From positions 1 to 64,000 of the forward strand of contig BDSL01000179.1 of NCBI GenBank assembly GCA_003116995.1: a stretch of 64,000 bases of DNA, read 5' to 3'. The notes under the pieces were generated by a model. It did not search any database and was not told the DNA's origin. It saw nothing but the letters and a program-made list of their open reading frames with translations. Of the stretch, positions 13,901 to 25,633 are shown one piece after another. The position numbers and the translations under genes were made by a program. The first letter of the stretch is position 1; every line of letters begins with the position of its first letter. The stretch comes from Yamagishiella unicocca (lineage: Eukaryota > Chlorophyta > Chlorophyceae > Chlamydomonadales > Volvocaceae).

Positions 13901-16900
13901 GACGTCGCCCGAGCTGCCCAGCCCGGCGCCGCCCTCGCCGCAGCCGCCGTTACCCGAGCCGCCCAGCCTGGCGCCTCCTTCGCCTGCGCCGCCGTCGCCC
14001 GAGCCGCCCAGCCCGGCGCCGCCCTCGCCACAGCCGCCGTCGCCCGAGCCGCCCAGCCCGGCGCCGCCTTCGCCTGGGCTGCCGTCACCCGAGCCGGCCC
14101 GCCCGGCGCCGCCCTTGCCTCAGCCACCGTCGCCCGAGCCGCCAAGACCGGCGCCGCCTTCGCCTGGGCTGCCGTCACCCGAGCCGGCCCGCCCGGCGCC
14201 GCCCTTGCCTCAGCCACCGTCGCCCGAGCCGCCAAGCCCGGCGCCGCCCTCGCCACAGCCGCCATCGCCCGAGCCATCCAGCCCGGCGCCGCCCTCGCCT
14301 CAGCCGCCGTCGCCCGAGCCGGCTTGCCCGGCGCCGCCCTCGCCTGCGCCACCGTCGCCCGAGCCGCCCAGCCCGGCGCCGCCCTCGCCTGCGCTGCTGT
14401 GGCCCGAACCGCCCAGCCTGGCGCCGCCCTCACTGTAGCCGCCGTCGCCCGAGCCGCCCAGCCCGGCGCCACCCTCGCCACAGCCGCCGTCGCCCGGGCC
14501 GCCCAGCCCGGCGCCGCCCTTGCCTCAGCCACCGTCGCCCGAGCCGCCCAGCCCGGCGCCGCTCTCGCCGCAGCCGCCATCACCCGAGCCGCCCAGCCTG
14601 GCGCCGCCCTCGCCTCAGCCTCCGTCGCCCGAGCCGGCCCGCCCGGCGCCGCCCTCGCCTGCGCCAGCGTCGCCCGAGCCGCCAAGCCCGGCGCCGCCCT
14701 CGCCTGCGCCACCGTCGCCCAAGCCGCCCAGCCCGGCGCCGCCCTCGCCACAGCCGCCGTCGCCCGAGCCGGCCCGCTCGGCGCCGCACTCGCCTGCGCC
14801 ACCGTCGCCCGAGCCGCCCAGCCCGGCGCCGCCCTCGCCTGCGCTGCTGTGGCCCGAACCGCCCAGCCCGGCGCCGCCCATGCCTCAGCCGCCGTCGCCC
14901 GAGCCGCCCAGCCCGGCGCCGCTCTCTCCGCAGCCGCCATCACCCGAGCCGCCCAGCCCGGCACCACCCTCACCGCAGCCGCCGTCGCCCGAGCCGCCCA
15001 GCTCGGCGCCGCCTTCGCCTGCGCCGCCGTCGCCCGAATCGCCCAGCCTGGCGCCGCCCTCACCGCAGCCGCCCTCGCCCGAGCCGCCCAGCCCGGCGCC
15101 GCCCTCGCCACAGCTGCCGTCGCCCGAGCCGGCCCGCCCGGCGCCGCCCTCGCCTGCGCTGCTGTGGCCCGAGCCGCCCAGCCCGGTGCCACTCTCGCCG
15201 CAGCCGCCGTCGCCCAAGCCGCCCAGCTCGGCGCCGCCCTCGCCTCAGCCGCCGTCGCCCGAGCCGCCCATCCCGGCGCCGCCCTCGCCGCAGCCGCCGT
15301 CGCCCGAGCCGCCCAGGCCAGCGCCAACCTTGCCTGCGCTGCCGTCGCCCGAGCCGCCCAGCCCGGCGCCGCCCTCGCCGCAGCCGCCGTTACCCGAGCC
15401 GCCCAGCCTGGCGCCTCCTTCGCCTGCGCCGCCGTCGCCCGAGCCGCCCAGCCTGGCGCCGCCCTTGCCTCAGCCACCGTCGCCCGAGCCGCCAAGCCCG
15501 GCGCCGCCCTCGCCACAGCCGCCATCGCCCGAGCCATCCAGCCCGGCGCCGCCCTCGCCTCAGCCGCCGTCGCCCGAGCCGGCTTGCCCGGCGCCGCCCA
15601 CACCACAGCCACCGTCGCCCGAGCCGCCCAGCCCGGCGCCGCCCTCGCCGCAGCCGCCATCGCCCGAGCCGCCCAGCCCGGCGCCGCCCTCGCCTCAGCC
15701 GCCGTCACCCGAGCCGCCCAGCCCGGCGCCGCCCTCGCCACAGCTGCCGTAGCTAGAACCGGCCAGCCCGGCGTCGCCCTCTTCTGCACTGCTGTGGCCC
15801 AAGCCGCCCAGCCAGGCGCCACCTTCGCCTGCACCGCCATCGCCCGAGCCGCCAAGGCCGGCGCCAACCTTGCCTTCGCCGCCGTCGCCTGAGCCGCCCA
15901 TCCCGGCGCCGCCCTCGCCGCAGCCGCCGTCGCCCGAGCCGCCCAGGCCGGCGCCAACCTTGCCTGCGCTGACGTCGCCCGAGCTGCCCAGCCCGGCGCC
16001 GCCCTCGCCGCAGCCGCCGTTACCCGAGCCGCCCAGCCTGGCGCCTCCTTCGCCTGCGCCGCCGTCGCCCGAGCCGCCCAGCCCGGCGCCGCCCTCGCCA
16101 CAGCCGCCGTCGCCCGAGCCGCCCAGCCCGGCGCCGCCTTCGCCTGGGCTGCCGTCACCCGAGCCGGCCCGCCCGGCGCCGCCCTTGCCTCAGCCACCGT
16201 CGCCCGAGCCGCCAAGACCGGCGCCGCCTTCGCCTGGGCTGCCGTCACCCGAGCCGGCCCGCCCGGCGCCGCCCTTGCCTCAGCCACCGTCGCCCGAGCC
16301 GCCAAGCCCGGCGCCGCCCTCGCCACAGCCGCCATCGCCCGAGCCATCCAGCCCGGCGCCGCCCTCGCCTCAGCCGCCGTCGCCCGAGCCGGCTTGCCCG
16401 GCGCCGCCCTCGCCTGCGCCACCGTCGCCCGAGCCGCCCAGCCCGGCGCCGCCCTCGCCTGCGCTGCTGTGGCCCGAACCGCCCAGCCTGGCGCCGCCCT
16501 CACTGTAGCCGCCGTCGCCCGAGCCGCCCAGCCCGGCGCCACCCTCGCCACAGCCGCCGTCGCCCGGGCCGCCCAGCCCGGCGCCGCCCTTGCCTCAGCC
16601 ACCGTCGCCCGAGCCGCCCAGCCCGGCGCCGCTCTCGCCGCAGCCGCCATCACCCGAGCCGCCCAGCCTGGCGCCGCCCTCGCCTCAGCCTCCGTCGCCC
16701 GAGCCGGCCCGCCCGGCGCCGCCCTCGCCTGCGCCAGCGTCGCCCGAGCCGCCAAGCCCGGCGCCGCCCTCGCCTGCGCCACCGTCGCCCAAGCCGCCCA
16801 GCCCGGCGCCGCCCTCGCCACAGCCGCCGTCGCCCGAGCCGGCCCGCTCGGCGCCGCACTCGCCTGCGCCACCGTCGCCCGAGCCGCCCAGCCCGGCGCC

Positions 16901-19900
16901 GCCCTCGCCTGCGCTGCTGTGGCCCGAACCGCCCAGCCCGGCGCCGCCCATGCCTCAGCCGCCGTCGGCCGAGCCGCCCAGCCTGGCGCTGCCCTCACCG
17001 CAGCCGCCTTCGTCCGAGCCGCCCAGCCCGGCGCCACCCTCGCCACAGCCGCCGTCGCCCGAGCCGCCCAGCCCGGCGCCGCCCTCGCCACAGCCACCAT
17101 CGTTCGAGCCGCCCAGCCCGGCGCCGCCTTCGCCTTCGCTGCCGTCGCCCTAGCCGCCCAGCCCGGGACCGTCCTCGCCGCAGCCGCCATCGCCCGAGCC
17201 GCCCAGCCCGGCGCCGCCCTCGCCTGCGCCACCGTCGTCCGAGCCGCCCAGCCCGGCGCCGCACTCGCCTGCGCCACCGTCTTCCGAGCCGCCCAGCCTG
17301 GCGCCGCCCTCGCCTGCGCTGCTGTGGCCTGAACCGCCCAGCCCGGCGCCGCCCATGCCTCACCCGCCATCGCCCGAGCCGCCCAGCCCGGCGCCGCTCT
17401 CGCCGCAGCCGCCATCACCCGAGCCGCCCAGCTCGGCGCCGCCTTCGCCTGCCCCGCCGTCGCCCGAGCCGCCCAGCTCGGCGCCGCCTTCGCCTGCGCC
17501 GCCGTCGGCCGAGCCGCCCAGCCTGGCGCTGCCCTCACCGCAGCCGCCTTCGTCCGAGCCGCCCAGCCCGGCGCCACCCTCGCCACAGCCGCCGTCGCCC
17601 GAGCCGCCCAGCCCGGCGCCGCCCTCGCCACAGCCACCATCGTTCGAGCCGCCCAGCCCGGCGCCGCACTCGCCTGCGCCACCGTCTTCCGAGCCGCCCA
17701 GCCTGGCGCCGCCCTCGCCTGCGCTGCTGTGGCCTGAACCGCCCAGCCCGGCGCCGCCCATGCCTCATCCGCCATCGCCCGAGCCGCCCAGCCCGGCGCC
17801 GCTCTCACCGCAGCCGCCATCACCCGAGCCGCCCAGCCCGGCACCACCCTCACCGCAGCCGCCGTCGCCCGAGCCGCCCAGCTCGGCGCCGCCGTCGCCT
17901 GCGCCGCCGTCGGCCGAGCCGCCCAGCCTGGCGCCGCCCTCACTGTAGCCGCCGTCGCCCGAGCCGCCCAGCCCGGCGCCACCCTCGCCACAGCCGCCGT
18001 CGCCCGGGCCGCCCAGCCCGGCGCCGCCCTTGCCTCAGCCACCGTCGCCCGAGCCGCCCAGCCCGGCGCCGCTCTCACCGCAGCCGGCATCACCCGAGCC
18101 GCCCAGCCTGGCGCCGCCCTCGCCTCAGCCTCCGTCGCCCGAGCCGGCCCGCCCGGCGCCGCCCTCGCCTGCGCCAGCGTCGCCCGAGCCGCCAAGCCCG
18201 GCGCCGCCCTCGCCTGCGCCACCGTCGCCCAAGCCGCCCAGCCCGGCGCCGCCCTCGCCACAGCCGCCGTCGCCCGAGCCGGCCCGCCCGGCGCCGCACT
18301 CGCCTGCGCCACCGTCTTCCGAGCCGCCCAGCCTGGCGCCGCCCTCGTCTGCGCTGCTGTGGCCCGAACCGCCCAGCCCGGCGCCGCCCGTGCCTCATCC
18401 GCCATCGCCCGAGCCGCCCAGCCCGGCGCCGCTCTCACCGCAGCCGCCATCACCCGAGCCGCCCAGCCCGGCACCACCCTCACCGCAGCCGCCGTCGCCC
18501 GAGCCGCCCAGCTCGGCGCCGCCGTCGCCTGCGCCGCCGTCGGCCGAGCCGCCCAGCCTGGCGCCGCCCTCACTGTAGCCGCCGTCGCCCGAGCCGCCCA
18601 GCCCGGCGCCACCCTCGCCACAGCCGCCGTCGCCCGGGCCGCCCAGCCCGGCGCCGCCCTTGCCTCAGCCACCGTCGCCCGAGCCGCCCAGCCCGGCGCC
18701 GCTCTCGCCGCAGCCGCCATCACCCGAGCCGCCCAGCCTGGCGCCGCCCTCGCCTCAGCCTCCGTCGCCCGAGCCGGCCCGCCCGGCGCCGCCCTCGCCT
18801 GCGCCAGCGTCGCCCGAGCCGCCAAGCCCGGCGCCGCCCTCGCCTGCGCCACCGTCGCCCAAGCCGCCCAGCCCGGCGCCGCCCTCGCCACAGCCGCCGT
18901 CGCCCGAGCCGGCCCGCTCGGCGCCGCACTCGCCTGCGCCACCGTCGCCCGAGCCGCCCAGCCCGGCGCCGCCCTCGCCTGCGCTGCTGTGGCCCGAACC
19001 GCCCAGCCCGGCGCCGCCCATGCCTCAGCCGCCGTCGCCCGAGCCGCCCAGCCCGGCGCCGCTCTCTCCGCAGCCGCCATCACCCGAGCCGCCCAGCCCG
19101 GCACCACCCTCACCGCAGCCGCCGTCGCCCGAGCCGCCCAGCTCGGCGCCGCCGTCGCCTGCGCCGCCGTCGGCCGAGCCGCCCAGCCTGGCGCCGCCCT
19201 CACTGTAGCCGCCGTCGCCCGAGCCGCCCAGCCCGGCGCCACCCTCGCCACAGCCGCCGTCGCCCGGGCCGCCCAGCCCGGCGCCGCCCTTGCCTCAGCC
19301 ACCGTCGCCCGAGCCGCCCAGCCCGGCGCCGCTCTCACCGCAGCCGGCATCACCCGAGCCGCCCAGCTCGGCGCCGCCCTCGCCTCAGCCGCCGTCGCCC
19401 GAGCCGCCCATCCCGGCGCCGCCCTCGCCGCAGCCGCCGTCGCCCGAGCCGCCCAGGCCAGCGCCAACCTTGCCTGCGCTGCCGTCGCCCGAGCCGCCCA
19501 GCCCGGCGCCGCCCTCGCCGCAGCCGCCGTTACCCGAGCCGCCCAGCCTGGCGCCTCCTTCGCCTGCGCCGCCATCACCCGAGCCGCCCAGCCCGGCACC
19601 ACCCTCACCGCAGCCGCCGTCGCCCGAGCCGCCCAGCTCGGCGCCGCCTTCGCCTGCGCCGCCGTCGCCCGAGCCGCCCAGCCTGGCGCCGCCCTCACTG
19701 TAGCCGCCGTCGCCCGAGCCGCCCAGCCCGGCGCCACCCTCGCCACAGCCGCCGTCGCCCGGGCCGCCCAGCCCGGCGCCGCCCTTGCCTCAGCCACCGT
19801 CGCCCGAGCCGCCCAGCCCGGCGCCGCTCTCGCCGCAGCCGGCATCACCCGAGCCGCCCAGCCTGGCGCCGCCCTCGCCTCAGCCTCCGTCGCCCGAGCC

Positions 19901-22900
19901 GGCCCGCCCGGCGCCGCCCTCGCCTGCGCCAGCGTCGCCCGAGCCGCCAAGCCCGGCGCCGCCCTCGCCTGCGCCACCGTCGCCCAAGCCGCCCAGCCCG
20001 GCGCCGCCCTCGCCACAGCCGCCGTCGCCCGAGCCGGCCCGCCCGGCGCCGCACTCGCCTGCGCCACCGTCTTCCGAGCCGCCCAGCCTGGCGCCGCCCT
20101 CGTCTGCGCTGCTGTGGCCCGAACCGCCCAGCCCGGCGCCGCCCGTGCCTCATCCGCCATCGCCCGAGCCGCCCAGCCCGGCGCCGCTCTCACCGCAGCC
20201 GCCATCACCCGAGCCGCCCAGCCCGGCACCACCCTCACCGCAGCCGCCGTCGCCCGAGCCGCCCAGCTCGGCGCCGCCGTCGCCTGCGCCGCCGTCGGCC
20301 GAGCCGCCCAGCCTGGCGCCGCCCTCACTGTAGCCGCCGTCGCCCGAGCCGCCCAGCCCGGCGCCACCCTCGCCACAGCCGCCGTCGCCCGGGCCGCCCA
20401 GCCCGGCGCCGCCCTTGCCTCAGCCACCGTCGCCCGAGCCGCCCAGCCCGGCGCCGCTCTCGCCGCAGCCGCCATCACCCGAGCCGCCCAGCCTGGCGCC
20501 GCCCTCGCCTCAGCCTCCGTCGCCCGAGCCGGCCCGCCCGGCGCCGCCCTCGCCTGCGCCAGCGTCGCCCGAGCCGCCAAGCCCGGCGCCGCCCTCGCCT
20601 GCGCCACCGTCGCCCAAGCCGCCCAGCCCGGCGCCGCCCTCGCCACAGCCGCCGTCGCCCGAGCCGGCCCGCTCGGCGCCGCACTCGCCTGCGCCACCGT
20701 CGCCCGAGCCGCCCAGCCCGGCGCCGCCCTCGCCTGCGCTGCTGTGGCCCGAACCGCCCAGCCCGGCGCCGCCCATGCCTCAGCCGCCGTCGCCCGAGCC
20801 GCCCAGCCCGGCGCCGCTCTCTCCGCAGCCGCCATCACCCGAGCCGCCCAGCCCGGCACCACCCTCACCGCAGCCGCCGTCGCCCGAGCCGCCCAGCTCG
20901 GCGCCGCCTTCGCCTGCGCCGCCGTCGCCCGAATCGCCCAGCCTGGCGCCGCCCTCACCGCAGCCGCCCTCGCCCGAGCCGCCCAGCCCGGCGCCGCCCT
21001 CGCCACAGCTGCCGTCGCCCGAGCCGGCCCGCCCGGCGCCGCCCTCGCCTGCGCTGCTGTGGCCCGAGCCGCCCAGCCCGGTGCCACTCTCGCCGCAGCC
21101 GCCGTCGCCCAAGCCGCCCAGCTCGGCGCCGCCCTCGCCTCAGCCGCCGTCGCCCGAGCCGCCCATCCCGGCGCCGCCCTCGCCGCAGCCGCCGTCGCCC
21201 GAGCCGCCCAGGCCAGCGCCAACCTTGCCTGCGCTGCCGTCGCCCGAGCCGCCCAGCCCGGCGCCGCCCTCGCCGCAGCCGCCGTTACCCGAGCCGCCCA
21301 GCCTGGCGCCTCCTTCGCCTGCGCCGCCGTCGCCCGAGCCGCCCAGCCTGGCGCCGCCCTTGCCTCAGCCACCGTCGCCCGAGCCGCCAAGCCCGGCGCC
21401 GCCCTCGCCACAGCCGCCATCGCCCGAGCCATCCAGCCCGGCGCCGCCCTCGCCTCAGCCGCCGTCGCCCGAGCCGGCTTGCCCGGCGCCGCCCACACCA
21501 CAGCCACCGTCGCCCGAGCCGCCCAGCCCGGCGCCGCCCTCGCCGCAGCCGCCATCGCCCGAGCCGCCCAGCCCGGCGCCGCCCTCGCCTCAGCCGCCGT
21601 CACCCGAGCCGCCCAGCCCGGCGCCGCCCTCGCCACAGCTGCCGTAGCTAGAACCGGCCAGCCCGGCGTCGCCCTCTTCTGCACTGCTGTGGCCCAAGCC
21701 GCCCAGCCAGGCGCCACCTTCGCCTGCACCGCCATCGCCCGAGCCGCCAAGGCCGGCGCCAACCTTGCCTTCGCCGCCGTCGCCTGAGCCGCCCATCCCG
21801 GCGCCGCCCTCGCCGCAGCCGCCGTCGCCCGAGCCGCCCAGGCCGGCGCCAACCTTGCCTGCGCTGACGTCGCCCGAGCTGCCCAGCCCGGCGCCGCCCT
21901 CGCCGCAGCCGCCGTTACCCGAGCCGCCCAGCCTGGCGCCTCCTTCGCCTGCGCCGCCGTCGCCCGAGCCGCCCAGCCCGGCGCCGCCCTCGCCACAGCC
22001 GCCGTCGCCCGAGCCGCCCAGCCCGGCGCCGCCTTCGCCTGGGCTGCCGTCACCCGAGCCGGCCCGCCCGGCGCCGCCCTTGCCTCAGCCACCGTCGCCC
22101 GAGCCGCCAAGACCGGCGCCGCCTTCGCCTGGGCTGCCGTCACCCGAGCCGGCCCGCCCGGCGCCGCCCTTGCCTCAGCCACCGTCGCCCGAGCCGCCAA
22201 GCCCGGCGCCGCCCTCGCCACAGCCGCCATCGCCCGAGCCATCCAGCCCGGCGCCGCCCTCGCCTCAGCCGCCGTCGCCCGAGCCGGCTTGCCCGGCGCC
22301 GCCCTCGCCTGCGCCACCGTCGCCCGAGCCGCCCAGCCCGGCGCCGCCCTCGCCTGCGCTGCTGTGGCCCGAACCGCCCAGCCCGGCGCCGCCCTCGCCT
22401 CAGCCGCCATCGCCCGAGCCGCCCAGCCCGACGCCGCCCTCGCCTGCGCTGCTGTGGCCCGAGCCGCCCAGCCCGGCGCCGCCCTTGCCTCAGCCGCCGT
22501 CGCCCGAGCCGCCCAGCCCGGCGCCGCCCTCACCGCAGCCACCGTCGCCCGAGCCGCCCAGCCCGGCGCCGCCCTCGCCACAGCCGCCGTTACCCGAGCC
22601 GCCCAGCCCAGCGCCGCCCTCACCACAGCCGCCGTCGCCCGAGCCGGCCCGCCCGGCGCCGCCCTCGCCTGCGCCACCGTCTCCCGAGCCGCCCAGCCCG
22701 GCGCCGCCCTCGCCTGCGCTGCTGTGGCCCGAGCCGCCCAGCCCGGCGCCGCTCTTGCCTCAGCCACCGTCGCCCGAGCCGCCAAGCCCGGCGCCGCCCT
22801 CGCCACAGCCGCCATCACCCGAGGCGCCCAGCCCAGCGCCGCCCTCGCCACAGCTGCCGTCGCTAGAACCGGCCAGGCCGGCGCCGCCCTATCATGCACT

Positions 22901-24419
22901 GCTGTGGCCCGAGCCGCCCAGCCCGGCGCCGCCCTCGCCGCAGCCGCCGTCGCCCGAGCCGCCCAGCCTGTCGCCGCCCTTGCCTCAGCCGCCATCACCC
23001 GAGCCACCCAGCCCGGCGCCGCCCTCGCCTCAGCCGCCATCACCCGAGCCGCCCAGCCTGTCACCGCCCTCGCCTCAGCCGCCATCACCCGAGCCGCCCA
23101 GCCCGGCGCCGCCTTCGCCTGCGCTGCCGTCGCCCGAGCCGCTAAGACCGGCGCCGCCCTCGCCTCAGCCGCCGTCGCCCGAGCCGCCCAGCCTGGCGCC
23201 GTCCTCGCCGCAGCCGCCATCGCTCGAGCCGGCCAGCCCGGCGCCGCCCACACCACAGCCACCGTCGCCCGAGCCGCCCAGCCCGGCGCCGCCCTCGCCG
23301 CAGCCGCCATCGCCCGAGCCGCCCAGCCCGGAACCGCCCTCGCCTCAGCCGCCGTCGCCCGAGCCGCCCAGGCCGGCGCCAACCTCGCCTGTGCCGCCGT
23401 CGCCAGAGCCGCCCAGCCCGGCGCCGCCCTCGCCTGCGCCGCCATCGCCCGAGCCGCCCAACCTGGTGCCGCCCTTGCTGCACCGCTGTCGCCCGAGCCG
23501 CCCAGCCGGGCGCCGCCCTCGCCTGCACCGATGTCGCCCGAGCCGCCCCGCCCGGCGCCACCCTCGATACAGGCGCCATTGCCCGAGCCGCCCAGCCCGG
23601 CGCCGCCCTCGCCTGCGCCGCCGTCGCCCGAGCCGCCCAGCCCGGCGCCGCCCTCGCCTGCATCGCCATCGCCCGAGCCGCCCAGCCCGGCGCCGCTTTC
23701 ACCTGCGCTGCCGTCGCTCGAGCCGCCCAGCCCGGCGCCACCCTCGCATCAGCCACCGTCGCCCGAGCCGCCCAGCCCGGCGCCGCCCTCGCATCAGCCG
23801 CCATCACCCGAGCCGCCCAGCCCGGCGCCGCCCTCGCCACAGCTGCCATCGCTAGAACCGGCCAGCCTGGCGCCGCCCTCTTCTGCACTGCTGTGGCCCG
23901 AGCCGCCCAGCCAGGCGCCACCATCGCCTGCGCCGCCATCACCCCGAGCCGCCCAGCCCCGCCGTCGCCCGAGCCGCCCAGCCCGGCGCCGCCCTCGCCT
24001 GCGCTGCTGTGGCCCGAGCCGCCCAGCCCGGAGCCGCCCTTGCCTCAGCCGCCGCCTCCCGAGCCGCCCAGCCCGGCGCCGCTCTCGCCGCAGCCGCCAT
24101 CATCCGAGCCGCCCAGCCCGGCGCCGCCCTCGCCTGCTCTGCTGTGGCCCGAACCGCCCAGCCCGGCGCCGCCCATGCCTCAGCCGCCGTCGCCCGAGCC
24201 GCCCAGCCCGGCGCCGCTCTCGCCGCAGCCGCCGTCACCCGAGCCACCCAGCCCGGCGCCGCCCTCACCGCAGCCACCGTTGACCGAGCCGCCCAGCCCC
24301 GCGCCGCCCTCGCCACAGCCGCTGTCGACCGAGCCGCCCAGCCAGGCGCCGCCTTCGCCTGCGCTGCCGTCGCCCGAGCCGCCCAGCCCGGCGCCGTCCT
24401 CGCCGCAGCCGCCGTCGTC
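1933..24419. repeat. 45-bp GC-rich satellite array (about 500 units), derived from a [15 protein letters not shown] coding repeat
   Basis: The 45-bp unit recurs from the first GTCGCCCGAGCCGCCCAGCC to the CCGCCGTCGTC at the right edge. Read in the frame set by base 1896, it encodes a 15-residue repeat of [15 protein letters not shown] type. This is the Ser-Pro-rich motif of volvocine hydroxyproline-rich wall glycoproteins (pherophorin/VSP-like). That frame is broken about 25 times by stops, nearly all TAG (for example those ending at 2243, 4058, 4853, 5483, 6128, 13682). There is no signal peptide or pherophorin globular domain. Two frame-shifting indels occur only near the right end (about 23470 and 23940). 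The other two + frames ([16 protein letters not shown] and [15 protein letters not shown]) and one - frame ([15 protein letters not shown]) stay open for kilobases because their codons are rarely one step from a stop. I read it as a satellite grown from a wall-protein repeat and no longer coding. A read-through or alternatively framed product cannot be excluded. Confidence 0.9.
12369..16508. repeat. Two consecutive 2,070-bp higher-order repeats inside the 45-bp array
   Basis: Diagnostic variant units recur at fixed long spacing. The TAG-bearing unit CCCTCACTGTAG ends at 12368, 14438 and 16508 (2,070 bp = 46 x 45). The CTGCCGTAGCTAG variant ends at 13682 and 15752, again 2,070 apart. The CGTCGCCCTAG variant is at 4058/6128 and 7523/9593, both pairs 2,070 apart. 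Other spacings (630, 1350, 1395, 1440, 1755) are also multiples of 45, and 630 + 1440 = 2070. The copies look almost base-identical here, while units near the edges (before about 4000 and after about 22300) are more divergent. This is the pattern expected from unequal exchange acting on blocks of units. Confidence 0.85.
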
Positions 24420-25130
24420 TTTTTTGAGTGCCCATGTGATGGCTTCGCTGCCCCGCACTAGGACAGCGCATTTCCGTGCCGAAATACGACGGGCCTAACC
24501 CCTTCCCTTCCCTCCCTCCCTCCCTCATCGTGTCCTGTGTCAGGAACCCTGGACGAGGTTCAAGGACTGCAGTCTACGGTCGGGGCGGGGCTTCTCCACC
24601 GCCGTCGTCTGTTTGAGTGCCCATGTCGCCGTGTTGCTGTGATGGCTTCGCTGCCTCGCACTAACATAGCGCATTTTCGTGGCGAAGTACGACGGGCCTA
24701 ACCCCTTCCTTCCCTCCCTCCCGGTGTCACGGTTTGTCCACCGCCGTCGTCTATTTGAGTGGCCATATCACCGTGTTGCTGTGATGGCTTCTCTGCCTCG
24801 CACTAACACAGCGCATTTTCGTGGCGAAGTACGACGGTCCTAATCCCTTCCTTCCCTCCCTCCCGGTGTCACGGTTTGTCCACCGCCGTCGTCTATTTGA
24901 GTGCCCATGTCGCCGTGTTGCTGTGATGGCTTCTCTGCCTCGCACTAACACAGCGCATTTTCATGGCGAAGTACGACGGTCCTAACCCCTTCCCTCCCTC
25001 CCTCCCGGTGTCACGGTTTGTCCACCGCCGTCGTCTATTTGAGTGCCCATGTCGCCGTGTTGCTGTGATGGCTTCTCTGCCTCGCACTAACACAGCGCAT
25101 TTTCATGGCGAAGTACGACGGTCCTAACCC
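24410..25130. repeat. 142-bp tandem repeats
   Basis: The motif TTTGAGTGCCCATGTCGCCG recurs near 24612, 24754 (as GAGTGGCCATATCACC), 24896 and 25038, giving a period of 142 bp. A truncated copy begins at 24420, directly at the end of the 45-bp array. Each unit runs through GCACTAACACAGCGCATTTT, a (CCCT)n-like pyrimidine tract and CCACCGCCGTCGTCT. The copies are over 95% alike by eye. No coding capacity is evident. Confidence 0.85.
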
Positions 25131-25461
25131 CTTCCCTCCCGAGGTTCAAGGACTGCAGTCTACGGTCGGGGCGGGGCTTCTCCACCGCCGTCGTCTGTTT
25201 GAGTGCCCATATCACCGTATTGCTGTGATGGACTCGCTGCCTCGCACTTGCACAGCGCATTTTCGTGCCGAAGTACGACCGTTCGAAGGGAAGGGGTTCG
25301 AACGGTCGTACTTCGGCACGAAAGTGCGCTGTGCTAGTGCGAGGCTGCGAAGCCATCATAGCAACACGGTGACATGGGCACTCAAACAGACGTACGACGG
25401 CGGCGGACAAGCCCCCGACCGTAGGCTGCAGGCCTTAAACCTTGTCCAGGGTTCCTGACAC
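24537..25461. mobile_element. Foldback-like non-autonomous element with inverted ends
   Basis: The ends are perfect inverted copies: GTGTCAGGAACCCTGGAC at 24537-24554 and its reverse complement at 25444-25461. The homology continues inwards imperfectly (GAGGTTCAAGGACTGCAG against the complement of CTGCAGGCCTTAAACCTT). The left part carries the 142-bp tandem units and the right part a long palindrome, so the whole resembles a foldback element whose left arm has been internally amplified. There is no transposase. I could not identify a convincing target-site duplication. Confidence 0.6.
25141..25440. repeat. Long imperfect palindrome (about 145-bp arms)
   Basis: The centre is a 9-bp loop (25288-25296) between 26-bp perfect arms, 25262-25287 and 25297-25322, which include CGAAGTACGACCGTTCGAA and its complement. 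Imperfect complementarity extends outwards to GAGGTTCAAGGACTGCAG on the left and the CTGCAGGCCTTAAACCTT region on the right. It could extrude as a cruciform or be transcribed as a long hairpin. Confidence 0.85.
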
Positions 25462-25633
25462 GGAAGGATTGAGGGGCAGTGGCCTTGAGCCTGAGCCGGC
25501 GATTATCAAGGGGAAGGTAACAGTAACTGATAGTGAAGGTGCACGCCTGGAGCGGTGTGTTTCCTGCCCAACAATGATGGATGGATGGGTTGAAGCCCAT
25601 ACTTAACAGACAATGACTGTGTGCTCTGCAATC

